A stretch of DNA of 64,000 nt from Corythucha ciliata (Eukaryota; Arthropoda; Insecta; Hemiptera; Tingidae). Under the pieces are notes generated by a model. That model was not told the origin of the DNA. It did no database searches and was given only the letters and a program-made list of their open reading frames with translations. The stretch lies in contig CM075943.1 of assembly GCA_038030265.1 (NCBI GenBank), positions 248,001 through 312,000 of the forward strand, in the 5' to 3' direction. Shown here piece by piece: positions 10,661 to 21,521 of the stretch. A program made the translations under genes and the position numbers. Position 1 is the first letter of the stretch; every line of letters starts with the position of its first letter.

Positions 10661-11134
10661 CAGCAGTGGTTGTGTAAAGGGAGTCAGCAGAAAGATCCAA
10701 CCAAGTGGGGATGGAGAAAGACAAGGAATGGTCTGGTCCCAATAACCACAAATGCCAACCCTGCGCCAGAATCCGTGCTAAATAACATCTCGTGCAAATG
10801 CAAAAAAGGTTGCCAGAACAGTTGTGGTTGTAGAAGGATCGGCCTCCACTGCTCACCACTCTGCACATCCTGTGGAGGGATGTGCGAAAATATTGAGTCC
10901 CCTGAATTTGAAGACGAAGTAGAGAATGAATTGACTGAAGAAGCTTAAGAAAACCTCATCGAAGGTATGTCTAGTTTTGAAAAGCTGCCATAATCCTCTA
11001 TGTAGAAACTGTTATTTCCACCAAACTCATTCTCATTTTACCTACTCTTCTATTTTCCAGGAGACCTCGAATTTGACGAACCTCTCATCACTGATCCCCA
11101 ACCAGGGCCATCAAAAAGACCCCGTTTACTGTAA
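10661..11134 (+). pseudogene. Academ-like transposase, CXC cysteine-cluster domain and terminal exon
   Basis: Reads VQQWLCKG...PTKWGW, then a nine-cysteine cluster at 10793-10885 with spacing CKC-KKGC-QNSC-GC...C...C..C...C. This strongly resembles tesmin/TSO1 CXC DNA-binding modules. An acidic tail follows. A TAA at 10946-10948 interrupts the frame, and after it the frame runs on to a consensus donor at 10965 (G|GTATGT). A polypyrimidine tract and TTTTCCAG at 11060 lead into a final exon that ends PGPSKRPRLL and a stop at 11132-11134. The basic end looks like a nuclear localisation signal. The open frame that begins upstream at 10472 starts in the SINE and is not the natural N-terminus. Confidence 0.75.
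10965..11060 (+). other. Putative 96-base intron near the transposase 3' end
   Basis: Donor GTATGT and acceptor TTTTCCAG, with a T-rich tract before the acceptor. Splicing joins codon phases cleanly into a conserved-looking basic C-terminus. Confidence 0.65.
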
Positions 11135-11192
11135 TATCGCATTAAATTAATCCATGTTTGTATTAAGTATAGTAAAATATCGTTGTATATAT

Positions 11193-11198
11193 AATAAA
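11193..11198 (+). terminator. Polyadenylation signal of the transposase gene
   Basis: AATAAA lies 59 bases after the putative final stop codon and ahead of the right inverted repeat. Confidence 0.55.
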
Positions 11199-11368
11199 AG
11201 TCCACATTTGTTTCAGTAATACTTGTACTTTTTTTACCTGATGATATGATGTCTTTTAATTTGTCTAATTTAATTTTACGTATCATAAATTGTATACATA
11301 CATTTACAAATATGTATACTGATTTCAACAATAATTCTTAACTCATAGAAAATTCATAATAAGTCATG

Positions 11369-11934
11369 TTGTCAAAAAGTAGATAGTTTCAGAGTAACCT
11401 ACCTGGAGCCTCAATAAACATCATTTCCCTTGTTTCGGATTTTCTAAGATTGCAAGAGAACCATGGAGTCTACCGACTTCGTTTTGCGCTTGAATTAAAG
11501 TCAATAACATTTAATACAACTTTTCTTACGATAACATCTCTCTAGGAGGAGGGGGTTCTGCCAAAATTTGGCTCGGTAGATAGTCAAAACCCAAAAATTG
11601 CACTTTTTGCGAAAATCGGCCAAATTTTGAAGTGCTGTATCTCGGGATCTGTTGAACCTACAGAGCTCGGTTGCGCTCAAACTGTAGCAAATTTATTCGT
11701 CTTTAAATAACATAATAACGTTTTTTTACAAAAAGTTGATAGTTTTTGAGCTATACTCAAAAAATAAAAAAAAGTCAAAAATTTCTCAGTTTTTAGCATT
11801 TTTCTCCATTTTCCGTCACGAAATTTTGTTGGCAAACCTCAGATTCGGATTCAGCACCTCAAAATACATATAGAACCATAAAAACCATTTCTACCCCAAA
11901 ACTTGTTTCTATTTTTCACCTAATGACTGGACTA
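11369..11934 (-). repeat. Right terminal inverted repeat of the Academ-like element
   Basis: Reverse-complement partner of 5469-6045, ending in CCTAATGACTGGACTA and followed by the AAT target duplication. High similarity between the two arms suggests recent activity or gene conversion, even though the coding region has decayed. Confidence 0.95.
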
Positions 11935-11937
11935 AAT

Positions 11938-12869
11938 ACACAAATTGAGTTCAAATGTGTTATAGAGTTTTTCAGAGATGTCATTTGAAGAAGTTCCATT
12001 TTCAAGCGTAGTAATAAATAATTCAATTAATAGATTACTTATGTATTAGTCACAGACGATTTTTCCGTATTCGTGACATGAAACCGCGAATTGATGTCCT
12101 ATTTCCAGCCATGTGCCCCACGGGTGGGTTTTTATATTAATTTAATTAATTATCACGCCGTGTTCAACAAAAGTAGTACGAATCGAAGACGTGCACTTCA
12201 TGTCTACGGAGCTAAAATCTACCGGTAAACAGTAAAATAGGAGTACCTCTAACAGGTAACACAATCGCACCTGATGGGATCCCGTTCTTTAATGAACAAA
12301 AGTTCATTTAAGAGTAGAGTAAGTACCTTGGCAAAAAAAAGAATCGAAGCATTCACTCCAGTTTATATCTTACCCCTCGAAGCACGGAGACGGATCGGTT
12401 GCGAATCGGACATGTGTGGGATCTCCTCACCGCGCCGAGTCCGCACCGACACACGGCCGTGTGTCGGTTGCGGTGAAAACACGGAAATGTGTGAGGAGAC
12501 CTTTAATCAACGATGTCAGTTAAGATGACCACAAGTAAAGCAGAGTACTGACAATACATCTGATCAATTTGTGCAAAATGTGTTCGCCCCGTTAAGTTTT
12601 GACGCTGATCCAGCGGTGGGGGTGCTTTTTTGAGGGGGAGGTGCCCTTCGGCTTGGGAAGGGATGGGCACCCCTGCGGCCGGCAGTTGCACAGAGTAGCC
12701 GCTAGTGCAGTGGCCCTTAAACGGTTCTGACGTGATTGTTTCGCGTCATGGTCGTGGTAACAACCGTTTTTCTCGATTACATGGCCACTAGTACGAGCGC
12801 TCAGTTAAGGGGAGAAAAAAATTTGCCACGGTGTCTCAAACATCGTGTCCAGGCCAAAATGAGGACGAC
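11938..12869. other. No gene recognised; contains a strong palindrome
   Basis: Unique-looking sequence right of the transposon. No coding region can be defended. The open frame 12274-12528 is driven by the palindrome region. The only structural feature is the hairpin-forming segment at 12420-12502. Confidence 0.6.
12420..12502. repeat. Nested palindrome with a perfect 24-base core
   Basis: 12445-12456 is the exact reverse complement of 12457-12468, with no spacer. Outer arms ATCTCCTCAC (12421-12430) and GTGAGGAGAC (12491-12500) also pair. This is a GC-rich hairpin inside AT-rich DNA. It could be a remnant of a small fold-back element. Confidence 0.8.
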
Positions 12870-13215
12870 AAGTGAGCAAGAGAGAGGGAAGATGACCAAA
12901 TCAATTTAACCTTTCACGGCTGCAAAAATTGACTGATTTTGTTTTTGCAAAAGGATTTATACTCGCTGATGGCACAGAATTTGCGGAAATTGGGTCGCTG
13001 ATTTTTCAAATCAGCGTAACCCGGAAATTTCAAAAATTTCAAATTCAAATTTTTTAAGAAAAACGCCTTGTAGCATGAAGCAGCGTAAAATCTTGAATAC
13101 TAAATGCATTTTGTTTTTTATTTTTCTCCAAAAACTTCGCCCTAAAGTGAGAAATGCGACATCAAAAAGAGTTGCCGCCTCAAGGGTATATTCATGGCAG
13201 TGTGTACGGGAGGGG
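12870..13215 (+). repeat. Diverged copy of the repeat at 55000 and 60500
   Basis: Matches 54994-55330 in order: GACGACAAGTG, then CACGGCT..AAAAATTGAC.GATTTT, a CGGAAATT block, TTTTCTCCA.AAA, and GCCGCCTCAAG near 13168. It is the most diverged of three copies and lacks the AACGTT-rich head. Confidence 0.7.
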
Positions 13216-16200
13216 TCAGAAGGCCCTCTCAGCTTAGCTCCTTCCTTTGCACTCACTTCCATGCACCGTATTTATTTCTCCGAGAACAATAATATCATGC
13301 CAGGCTCTGGAAATGACTTTTTTCTTTACCAAGTATTGAGCTTCCGCTGCTACTTTGATTTACGAAAAGACAAAACAAGGGGAGGAGGGGGAGTGATTTT
13401 GTTATCTCGAGTTAATCTAATTAATTGTTTTTCCCGATCATTCTAATATCGTTCACTGCGTACCGACACTAAAACTGTTCTTTAATTTTTATTTACATGG
13501 TTGACATACTAGAGCACTCGTAATGTAATACTAATTTCTTATCTTCTTCACATTAAAAGGAGGGTATGTATGGTAGGGATAAAATCGGGCTCGGCTTTGA
13601 GGTAGGCTAAAAAATATATAACAATAAATAAAAAAATCAAACATGTAGTACACGTTACTCATAATTATTTGGTATTTATTTCTGAATATGTAAACGGTTC
13701 CTCTCGAATAGGCATGGATCGACACATTCTTGGATCTATTATTTCAATCAACATTCGTTCCTTATAAAAACTTATCAACTTTTCCTCCATGCTCTCTTTC
13801 CAAAATTGATCATCCTTATACATATATTCGGTTGATCTTCGGTAATGACGCTAGCGCTGCAAGTGATGATCTGAATCGCCAATAGCGTTTTCCACTCATT
13901 GCAATACACTTGTTAGGTGTAAGTTTTTCCACCCGTCCTCAGATGAATTATAAAACATGTGTTTCGCACTGCACTTGTGAGGTGTGTTGAATGGAAAGCG
14001 CTAGTAGTTTTTGCTCTGAGAATTGATTTGAATTAGAGCTCGGACCTTCAGTGATTTTATTATATCTTTTCATTATTGTACAAAACAACGGAAAATGCGC
14101 GAGTCCATTGAAAAGAACTTGTAATTGAGTGAGCGTATCGTTCATTATCTGGTGAATACAAATCTGTGACGAAATAAAATCACTAGGGACATCCGATGGG
14201 AACCTCACCATTTCGAGGAGCCACAAGGGGCGAATTTTAAGCCTCCCAGAATTGCATTAATTAGAGGTTCACGGTCGCGTGTCGTGTTTACGTCTCTTCG
14301 ATAACTATATTTTGGCTATTTCAAATAAAATTTTTATCCCAAGAGGACAAACATCTATTGATGATCACGCAAGAATTTAAGAAACAAAGAATCAATAAAA
14401 TTCACAGGTGTGATGGCTTAAAAGTCGCACAATAGGTTGTGAATGTCTCTAATTCGACTTGTTCAAATTGCATTCCTCCCGCGAACCGAAAAAATCAATC
14501 ATAATATCCTAAAATGGGTGAAAGTCTTGAAATCGTCTATTTCCGACGAAGTCATACCCAGCGAGCTTCATTTCTTGCGGTCAACATTTGTCCCATTAGA
14601 TTTTCCAGCTCCTGTGACTTGGATTAAAATTCTATTCTGAATTTTCTGCTCAAAAACTAACAATTTTGCCCTATAAAACGATACTTTATGCGCTAAAATT
14701 GAAATTTTGGTGCCCTGAACCCACCTAGATTCAGTAACCGGTAATTTAGCACCTTAAACTGGGGGAGAATCATCTTCCTAGTGGCTGATCAAGCAACTAG
14801 GAATAGCCCCTGGTCTATGTTCCAAAACATAATTAAAAACAAGCACGGGTTCCAGCATAAAAATCTCGGTTTCGGGTCATTAGGTAACACTTTCCAGCAG
14901 AATCCAATAAAAATAATTATGAATCTCCATAATTATTTCATCACGAGCTATAGAATTGCCTCCAGGCACCCATTTCAGCCCGGAGATGGTCTATTACGAA
15001 ATTTAATGTGCTCCAAATTTTTTTTTTTTAGCATTATATTATTATGCTCGTCAGTTTATAAATGGCAAATGACAATTTTTATTCACGATTTGACTATCAC
15101 GCGCTTGAAAAAATTGAAGCTAAGGTCGTGCTCGTTTTTACTTCCATGTTCTCGTAGCGAAGGAAGTTTGGTAATGGCAAAAAAAAAAAATTTAGCTGAC
15201 ACCAGATTCGTGTTCCTAGACATCCTCCTAAATCTCGCCTAAATCGCGATTTTCAGTATGGCGTCTGTCGTCAGTCGTCCACTTCATTCTCGACAGACCT
15301 GGACGAGTGATGGCTCAAAAGTTGTGTCTTCATCTCTAGATGTACACAGTAAAATTTGAAAACGATTGGTTGAGCGATATGAAAGATATTATAACAAATG
15401 TGCTTGAAGTAAAAATGGTTGCATACTTCTAATTCCAAGAGAATATTATAAACTTTGATGATCGATCGTTCAAAATCGTCATCCAGGTTCTAAAATTTGG
15501 ATAAGATTATTGTTGAGCGGCGCAGTTGCTACGGGCTGGAGTGCGTTTGAGCTCTTTTTTGCCGATTTGCTCTCATGATGGCTTAAAATGACCACAACAA
15601 AATTCCCCATCGATGAACTGGCCATTTTTTCGAAATTCAATTTGGTTTTTTTTTAATTCATTTTAAAAAACAATTAACGAGGATGAATTCGAAGTCACGT
15701 TTCTCTTCGATTATTTTGAGTTTTAGCAAGTGTCTTACTGATCAAATGTTGTCCATTATTTCATTCATTGATCCTGTTGAATATTTCAAATTGATAGTTA
15801 CCGTTAAGAGAAGTATTAGGTTACAAAATTATTTATTCGTCACGTCGTTAGAATTTGTGTATGTTATTATTACATCAATCGTTGACATGGGATGAATATT
15901 GAGAGAAATAGAGCTCTATCCAGCAAATTTTGGAACTTTGACATTTTTATGAGAACAGAACTTCAGGGCAGGCCAGGGCAAATTAATTAATTTTGATGGG
16001 TGAATTTTGATGATCAATCACTCGTAACGGAATTGTTTCGTGTGAATGGCATGATGTAAGCGAACTCTCGGGAACATGGAAGTATCGTGGGGTCCTCCAT
16101 ACAAAGTTAAAACATCAATTGGGTGTGCCAACACCACGAAATTGGTTAATACAGAAATGACCCGAATTTTCTTTTAATTACGGTGTCCTCTTTTTAGCCC

Positions 16201-16218
16201 GTATAAAAGCAGATATAT
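13216..16218. other. No gene recognised (3 kb)
   Basis: AT-rich. The phrase TGATGGCT(T/C)AAAA recurs at about 14411, 15309 and 15577, which hints at an old dispersed repeat. Open frames such as 14781-15242 lack motifs and any coding-like composition. Confidence 0.55.
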
Positions 16219-16575
16219 TGTCACGGGCCAGCTTCTCTCCGTGACGGCCGGGGTTAAAAGCAGGAAGGGAGACGAGAGGCGTAGATCTCTATTTCACATT
16301 TATCGTTTATTTACTTATTAATTCATACGTCCCACCGCCCCACATTAGTTTTTTATTCAATTATTTATTAAACATTCACTATGACCGAGCCCCAGTGAAG
16401 ACTCTCACGAGAGTCCCGAATGATTGCTTTTTAGACCTTCGAATTCGCGTCCTTTTTCTCATTCCCCTCTCGGAAGGCGACGCTCCTTTTTTTTAAATCC
16501 TCTCTCGCTCCTTCCAACTTCCAAGGCGTCGCGTCCGCAGAGTGGGGCCGTGTGTTGCGGGTCTGCATCGTGACA
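16219..16575 (-). repeat. Long terminal repeat (3' LTR) of a minus-strand Gypsy element
   Basis: 357 bases that begin TGTCACG and end CGTGACA, the classical TG...CA termini with a 7-base perfect inverted end. On the minus strand a G-rich polypurine tract (complement of 16577-16590) lies directly before it, and integrase fragments lie further upstream. The second LTR was not found. The element is cut off near 17930 by array sequence. Confidence 0.75.
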
Positions 16576-16592
16576 CTGTCCCCCCCCCGTCA
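16576..16592 (-). other. Polypurine tract of the Gypsy element
   Basis: On the minus strand this reads as a run of nine or more G followed by ACAG, then the LTR. That is the expected place for the second-strand primer of an LTR retrotransposon. Confidence 0.55.
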
Positions 16593-17033
16593 CCGAAAAG
16601 CCGTCCCGGCTTTTCATTGCGGGTGCGGGGTGTATGGTTAGTGGCGGGTGTCGAAGTGCATCATGAGGGGCGGTGGTTTACAACAAAGTCTGAAACAAAA
16701 TTGAACGGGAAAATCACTGGCAAACCCCTCTTGAGCTAACAAGAAATCTTAAAATCTATCCTTATAGCTACCAATGTTGGATATTTCATGATTATTATTA
16801 TTTTAACCTACGATTTTTTTTTTTTTTTTTTTTTCAATTAGAAACTAGGGCAAGCGGCGAATAGAAAGAATTTATACAATACAAGGTGGGGGAGGGAATC
16901 ATCTTCTGAGGAGTAGTACACGGCTCGGGTTACATGAGCCGGGGAGCTCCTTATTTCTTTTCTACAGATTACGCGTGTATAGTTTTAAATCCCCTTTTTC
17001 TCTTTAACTTTCCTGGAGGGTAATTGACCTAGG
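16593..17033. other. Gypsy 3' non-coding region, decayed
   Basis: Between the LTR and the last integrase fragment. It contains a 22-base T run near 16811-16834 and no recognised gene. Confidence 0.5.
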
Positions 17034-17893
17034 CTATCTGACTCTCTTCGTTTCCTCTGTCCTTGGTGACCTAGATGTGGTCACATCCTTGACTTGACTT
17101 TCTTCTATATGAGTTCGAATCGAAGGGGGTACACTGCAAAGTTTCCTGAATTCCTGAAGACTGGTGTTGTAACTGAATGTTACCATAGGCAAAAACTCGT
17201 CCCAATCGTTTTGGATCGCATTCGTGTACATACTAAGCATTGTCGCAATGGTTTTATTTTGCCTTTCACATAACCCGTTGGTCTGGAAGTGGAAGCTAGT
17301 TGTATATGTACTTAGGAGTAGAGCCCATTCCGAGTAGGAGGTTTTTTACCAGATTTGAGCGGAAGCATGCTCCGCGGTCCGACAAAATTTCTTTTGGGCA
17401 CCCGTGCTTACAGATACTGTCTTTGATAAGAAATTTGGCTACGCTCGAAGCGGTTCCGTCTAGCAGTGCGTCGGTAACGGAGTATCGAGTGGCAAAGTCG
17501 GTCACTACCACGATCATGGTGTTGCCCTTCAACGGCTTTCGAAAGGGCCCTAGTATATCTATAGACATTTTTTCAAAGGGGTTGGCAGTAGTGATAATCG
17601 GTTGGAGCAGCCCGGGTTTTCTTGTCTGGGGGGACTTTTTTGATTGACAGTCAGGGCACGTTCGTACATTATTCTTCTGTGTCTTTATAAAGGGTGTCCC
17701 AATAATACCGGGTTTTAATTTTGTGTACTGTGCGAGCGATTCCTAGGTGGCTTCCTCCGAGGGGGTCGGTGTGACAGCTTTCGAGAACCTCTTGTACCAA
17801 GCTTCTCGGGATTTGAGAAGCTGAGCGTATTAGCTGAGTGAAGCTGGAAACTGCTGAGTCAATATCCCTTGGTGTCTTGAAGGGTACCTTCAA
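17034..17893 (-). pseudogene. Ty3/Gypsy integrase, frameshifted
   Basis: Minus-strand pieces appear in order. 17893-17669 carries the HHCC-type N-terminal zinc-binding region (VLESCHTD..GGSHLGIARTVHKI, RYYW). 17568-17296 carries the catalytic core with SIDILGPF, VVVTDFATRYS, SDRGACFRSN. 17240-17034 carries MLSMYTNAIQNDWDEFLPMV and FSYNTSLQ. These fit a retroviral-type integrase of the Gypsy group, with the D residues of the DDE centre visible in DILG and SDRG. At least two frameshifts, near 17300 and 17165, separate the pieces. Protease, RT and gag are absent because the element is truncated near 17930. Confidence 0.88.
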
Positions 17894-17939
17894 GTTTATT
17901 TTTCGAATATTATGTCTTTAATACTTTTTCCAGTTGATG

Positions 17940-18270
17940 GACCCTCAATTTTAACCGTAATTAACGTTTTTTTTCCATTTAAAGCTGTGAATTAATGTTT
18001 TTTTCTAATTTTAGTCGCGAATCAGCAACACGAATTAGCGCTTTTTTCTCAATTTTAGCCGAGTGAAATTGTGATTTGTTTAAACTTATCCGTTTGTTAG
18101 CGTCTTGCTGTACACTTTATTTTACAATTTAGCGCTGTCTCTTAGTTTATCTGTTCATTAATTTTTCTCAATTTTAGGTATGCTATATGAATTAACGGTT
18201 TTCTCTGTTCTACCCGCGAATTAGCACTTGCTCTCAATTTAGCGTCGAATTCTTACATCACGATGATGAT
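17940..18270 (+). repeat. TAGC-type array
   Basis: About eight diverged units containing GCGAAT(C/T)AGC, a T-rich tract and TCAATTTTAGCC. The array directly truncates the Gypsy integrase. Confidence 0.75.
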
Positions 18271-18794
18271 ATTGCGAGTGAGACATTTTTAAAGAAATGA
18301 GATGTGTGGTCACGGTCTTTTTCAACTTCTACTTAATGTGATGGGTATCTGAGAAACTTTTTTACTTTAGCGGTCGGAAGAAAATGGAAGTGTGGTGCTA
18401 TTAAAAAAAAGTAATACAAGCAGGTACATGGGCCTTACCTGCCTTACTAGTTTAGATTACATTTAAAAGTCCGTAATTTGACGGAAAATCTCATTCTTGT
18501 AACCACGCCCAATCCTAGTCGCTGGAAGTAAAGGATTAACAAAGGTTTGTACTCAATTTATTACGGGGAAGCAGATGCTAGAAACAAGTTTTAAGTTAGG
18601 CAACAAAACGCACAGTCCGGCAACGTTGCATTGTGCGGTGCTCTTTTTCTTTCCCCTGGCTGCCATAAATTCGAAAAATATTTATTTCGTCTATCCTTTA
18701 TAGAATTATAGCTAAATAAAATGCCGGGAGGGTGCACGAGGAACTGACGAATTTTATTACTTCAAAGTGCACAGAATTTACGATGAAAACATTT
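18271..18794. other. No recognised feature
   Basis: AT-rich sequence before the piggyBac-type element. No open frame has recognisable motifs. Confidence 0.55.
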
Positions 18795-18798
18795 TTAA

Positions 18799-19591
18799 CC
18801 CTCCATATGTAAGGTGGGGTCTAGCGGGACCCCACTCGTTTTCTTTCACTCGCGTATCGGTGAATAATTGATGCAAATTAACCAGCTCTTGGGTAGCCTC
18901 TCCTTCGGATGTCTTCTTGCAGCAGCCGTAACGTCAAAATGGTATCATGTAAATAGTGTCCCGTGTTGAACTTCAAAGATCACATCTTGCCGTTGGGGTT
19001 TCGTGAGACCCCACCTTACCAAATCCGTAACATTTTTTATCGAATTTCTTGATCACTTTATAGTCATGTATTCCGTAATTTTACGCGCCCATGCATGATT
19101 ATCTCGCTCTTTTTTATGGTTTCATATAGTAATGACCGCTAGTCCGAGGTTTAGTACTTCAGAAGCCATTCGATTGCGGAGCTTGAGAGAAGAGACGAAG
19201 AAAGAGAAGAATACGAAAATATTCTGGATGAAGATTCATTCTCGCATTTTTACTTCTTTTTGTAGATACCGACCACATTAGCGACCCATTTCGCCGGATT
19301 CAGCATACGTAAATAGTCACCTAGTAAAATTATCAGCCAAATCGACTCGTAGACGTGTGCCACACGGAAACGGTCGGATTCAGCCATTCTCGCATTTTTG
19401 GCTCTCTTATGTGGGGACCAGCCACTTAAGTGACCCATATCAATGTACTCAGCATACTTTCAGGGACCTCTAGTCAAATTTTCTAGCAAATCGCTCAAGA
19501 AAAATCAGATCAACAGGTCAAAAAACAATGGGGTATTGCATGACCCCACCTTACCATACGCGTCCCATGAGTTCACCTTACCTATGGAGGG
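18799..19591. mobile_element. piggyBac-type non-autonomous element (793 bp)
   Basis: Flanked by TTAA on both sides (18795-18798 and 19592-19595). Terminal inverted repeats CCCTCCATATGTAAGGTG and its partner differ at one position in 18. TTAA target sites with CCC-starting termini are the hallmark of piggyBac. No transposase is encoded. Short hairpins of the form GGGGT..ACCCC next to ACCTTACC or GTAAGGTG occur at 18813, 18998 and 19533, like subterminal binding sites. Two related ~155-base units starting CTCGCATTTTT (about 19233 and 19387) lie inside. Confidence 0.9.
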
Positions 19592-19595
19592 TTAA

Positions 19596-20509
19596 TGAAA
19601 GCGTCAATACGAGAAAAGAGCTCGGTGGCCGTGGTTTGAGACGTTTGAAGCTCTGAAAACCATCAGGTGTTTGGGCATTCAACCAGGCGAAATATTTTCC
19701 GGGCAATTGACATTTTTTACTGGAATTTGACCCGTCAAAATATCTATTCCCACCAACCCCAGGAGAGCAATTTTCAGTTCAGTTGACGTTCCGGTTTTTG
19801 TGCAACTGTCGAGGCCATACTGAACTAAATAATGAAACGGGCTTGTCCCTATGAAATTTCTGGATTGTTGCTAACCAGTTTTTTGTCTTTTAAAGCTTCC
19901 AAGAATGATTGCTCTGTATTGCTAGTCATGCATTTAAATGTCAATTTTTTTTTTAAGCAAAGTCTATTGCGGGGACGCTAAAATTACGGTCAAGAGGGGA
20001 TCTAGGTGCGTTTTCCGATAGCACAATGTAGGGGCGAGCATGAATTAATTGTGCTTAATGGGTATAGCCGTGGATAGCAAATACACAAATTACACGCAAC
20101 GCTCGACCGTTTTATCACAATTAAAACGATTATACCCCTTTTTAACAAGCCATATAACTGGGCGTTGCGCCGCTGCAGCTATTAGTTGTCTACCGTTTTT
20201 CCTGTTGTTACCGAGTTTTCAAAGTAATAAGAAATAAACACGGTATAAACTGTTAAATTATTATCGACACTAAACTGCCCTATTCTCGTGAATATGAAGA
20301 CATTAAAGAGTAATAACTTTGCTTCCTAGAATATAGGGACGGTGAAGAGGAAGCCTTTATTATCATTTCTGGAGTTCTGATTTTTTTTTTTTTTTTAAAT
20401 CGAAAATTTCACTTTCCTTTGACGTTTTATAAAGCTATTTTGTTCTGAGTTCCGCTGAAATTGCTCGAGTTAGTTTCCAGCCTGCACTTCAGTAGCAGGA
20501 AAATTGGTG
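19596..20509. other. No recognised feature
   Basis: No gene or structured repeat was identified. Homopolymer A/T runs occur near 20383. Confidence 0.5.
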
Positions 20510-21521
20510 CTTTCCACGTAATATGCGGCTAAAATAGAGAAATAGCGCAAATTCACGACAAAAAATTAGAGAAAGCGATAATTTGCGTCTGAACAACACG
20601 AAAATTCGTGGTTTCTGTGGGCAAATTCGGCTGAAATCGAAAAAAAAAAACGCTAATTCATGACTAAAAGTGATAAAAAACTGCTAATTTGTCGCTGAAA
20701 TATGGAAAAACGTGAATTCGCAGCAAAAAAAAAAAAAAAAAGTTCTAATAAATTTAGGTCACATCCGCCCATTAGTGCTGTAAAAGGGCGCTTAATTTGC
20801 TGATGTTAAAATTTGGGAAAACGCTAAACCGCGGCAAAAAATTGAAAAAAAAGAGCTAATTCGCGGGTGAAATTGAGGATAAACCGCAAATTTGACGGGT
20901 TTAGACGCCATTGTGCAGCTCTTATATGCCAAGTCCCCCCCGCCGCCGCCGCCTAAAAGATAAAAAGCGTTAATTCATGGCGTGACGCTAATTCAGGGTA
21001 AGAACGGGGGGGAGGAAATGGTTAAACCACGAGCAAACTCGTCGATTCGCAAAGAGAAGGGAGAAAATGGTGCTAATATACGACTAAAATGGAGAAAAAT
21101 TTGTAATTATCATCAAAAATTAAATAAAAACGCTAATTAGTAGCAGAAATTGAGAAAACCAGTTAATTCTTCGATAAGAAGCTGGGTAAAGGAAGTGAAA
21201 AAAGGTGCTAATTCACAGCTAGAATTGGAAAAAACGGCCATTCGTAACCGAAATTGAGAAAAAGCTCGAATTCGTTAGCATAAAAGTGAAAATACGACTG
21301 ATTCACATTCTAGAATTTAATAAATGTCAATTAGCGGCATCGGGAGACAACTTTGACTTGGATAAGATCAAATTGAAGAATATAAGGGAAGGGGGGGATT
21401 GCTTATTCATTGCTAAATTTGAGTAAAACGGCGATTGCGCCCAAATTGTTTGGAGAAAAAGCGTTATTTCGTGGCTAAAATTGATAAACTGCGCTAATTC
21501 GCTTCTATAATTGAGGGAAAG
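20510..21521 (-). repeat. TAGC-type array, inverted orientation (1 kb)
   Basis: About 30 diverged units on the minus strand (plus strand shows AAAATTGAGAAAA.CGCTAATTCGCGGCT-like units). Polarity reverses exactly where the next element starts with CACTGGCGGAC at 21523, so two separate insertions abut here. Confidence 0.85.

Larger units (their letters stand above)
5469..11934 (+). mobile_element. Academ-like DNA transposon, full length but decayed
   Basis: Seen: long terminal inverted repeats at 5469-6045 and 11369-11934, both ending in TAGTCCAGTCATTAGGTG. The element is flanked by AAT on each side (5466-5468 and 11935-11937), a 3-base target duplication. Inside is one plus-strand coding region cut into pieces by indels and stops. 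It encodes a PIN/FEN1-type nuclease signature and a nine-cysteine CXC cluster, ends with a short intron, and has a polyadenylation signal. Known: from memory, the Academ superfamily has 3-4-base target duplications, and some members carry an XPG-type nuclease and a cysteine-rich finger. The superfamily name is therefore an inference. The element itself is directly visible. Confidence 0.85.

Noticed and set aside
10472..10948. A 158-residue CXC protein starting at 10472
   Set aside because: Its first 60 residues are translated SINE sequence including the A run. The natural frame enters from before the SINE.
16542..16739. A small protein gene overlapping the LTR end
   Set aside because: It spans the LTR border and polypurine tract and has no recognisable motif.
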